From Thermoplasmata archaeon (lineage in GTDB: Archaea > Thermoplasmatota > Thermoplasmata > Thermoplasmatales > Thermoplasmataceae): a stretch of 6,943 bases of DNA. Below, piece by piece: positions 6,628-6,943 of the stretch (position 1 is the stretch's first letter; each line of letters begins with the position of its first letter). Under the pieces are notes generated by a model that saw only the letters and a program-made list of their open reading frames with translations, did not search any database and had not been told where the DNA came from. The stretch lies in NCBI GenBank assembly GCA_021826835.1, contig JAKAYH010000121.1, positions 1-6,943 of the forward strand, written 5' to 3'. The translations under genes were made by a program, and so were the position numbers.

Positions 6628-6640
6628 TCAATAAACAGTC
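6628..6640 (-). repeat. Right copy of border inverted repeat
   Basis: Read on the minus strand this is GACTGTTTATTGA, starting 13 nt after the UPF0045 stop codon. It matches 280-294 on the plus strand except for two extra T there. It marks the right edge of the cassette, or acts as a terminator signal for the UPF0045 gene; the sequence alone cannot separate the two. Confidence 0.35.
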
Positions 6641-6652
6641 ACAGATATAGGT

Positions 6653-6940
6653 TCAACTAATTGCTTTAATTTTCCTTTCAACAGAATTCTCAACATCTAT
6701 TCTATGATCTATCTTTATTATTGTTTCCACTCTAAGAAATCCTTTAGATACCAGGTATTCTTCAGCGTTTTTTATAGAATTAAAAAGGTCATCCATGGTT
6801 TCAGATTCAATCACAGTGGCCATACTGTTCGGATAACATTTAATATTTCCCTCTTTTAATTTATCAATGGCCCCTTTGATGGTCTTCCCCGCTGACACAC
6901 CGCTTCCTATGGGATAAAATGTCACATCTGCAACTATCAT
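6653..6940 (-). CDS. UPF0045 / MTH1187-YkoF family thiamine-binding protein
   Basis: This is a complete 95-residue cytosolic protein of the UPF0045 (MTH1187/YkoF, PF01910) family, which adopts a ferredoxin-like fold; characterised relatives bind thiamine or its pyrimidine precursor. Family features are visible in order: a first strand IVADVTFYPIGSG (2-14), a central MATVIE segment (40-45) matching the family's M-G-T-x-x-E, and a final strand ending in TIIKIDHRID (73-82), the family's T-x-x-K-I-D-x-R-x-D. The length is normal. The ATG at 6940 opens directly on the conserved first strand, so it is probably the true start, but only three bases upstream are in the window and no ribosome site can be judged. 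It points the same way as the defence operon, but a 188-bp gap and its different function suggest a separate unit. The family is well recognised; the physiological role is poorly known. Confidence 0.85.
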   Translation of the reverse strand: MIVADVTFYPIGSGVSAGKTIKGAIDKLKEGNIKCYPNSMATVIESETMDDLFNSIKNAEEYLVSKGFLRVETIIKIDHRIDVENSVERKIKAIS

Positions 6941-6943
6941 GAC

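Larger units (their letters stand above)
6465..6652. other. 188-bp intergenic control region upstream of the defence operon
   Basis: No open frame of note lies here. The stretch carries the presumed operon promoter, a perfect palindrome (6516-6528), a second TATCATT half-site at 6557-6563, inverted pairs AATAGTT/AACTATT (6485-6491 and 6528-6534) and CTTTTCA/TGAAAAG (6494-6500 and 6534-6540), and the right copies of the two border repeats. No Shine-Dalgarno is seen before the TTG at 6464, nor a strong bacterial -10/-35 pair. Such a density of short symmetries in under 190 bp suggests an operator region, though AT richness inflates it. Confidence 0.5.

Noticed and set aside
1..6943. CRISPR array, tRNA, rRNA or transposase gene
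   Set aside because: No regularly spaced repeats, no cloverleaf-like or rRNA-like segments and no transposase or integrase motifs were seen on either strand.

Overview
The window is AT-rich throughout. Four overlapping genes on the minus strand, transcribed from right to left, fill most of it. They lie between two unrelated housekeeping-type genes. On the left is the last 78 or so codons of formate-tetrahydrofolate ligase (fhs, plus strand). On the right is a complete small gene of the UPF0045/MTH1187-YkoF thiamine-binding family (minus strand). The host cannot be named with certainty. Frequent AGA and ATA codons, GGTGA-type ribosome sites inside the operon but none before its first gene, and the MTH1187-like neighbour would suit an AT-rich archaeon. 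A bacterium is not excluded.

Layout from left to right: fhs 3' end (1-236, +); an 89-bp convergent gap with small repeats and a T-run (237-325); a PD-(D/E)XK nuclease of the DUF4420 type (326-1291, -); a Z1-domain superfamily II ATPase (1281-3431, -); a GHKL ATPase of the MORC/paraMORC type (3418-4992, -); a C5-cytosine DNA methyltransferase (4998-6464, -); a 188-bp spacer with a perfect palindrome and other repeats (6465-6652); and the UPF0045 gene (6653-6940, -).

The four central genes form one transcription unit in the order methyltransferase, GHKL ATPase, Z1 ATPase, nuclease, with start and stop codons touching or overlapping. This matches the restriction-modification neighbourhoods in which prokaryotic MORC-like GHKL ATPases have been described. 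The likely division of labour, which is inference, is that the methyltransferase marks host cytosines, the GHKL protein acts as an ATP-gated DNA clamp, the Z1 protein remodels or translocates DNA, and the DUF4420 protein cuts DNA lacking the mark. All key catalytic motifs are intact, so the system looks functional. The AIPR gene often found in related loci is absent.

The cassette sits neatly between the 3' ends of its two flanking genes. A 13-base sequence (apart from a 2-nt gap) occurs in inverted orientation close to each flanking stop codon, and a 10-bp direct repeat lies at both edges. These may be insertion boundaries, or simply shared termination signals.
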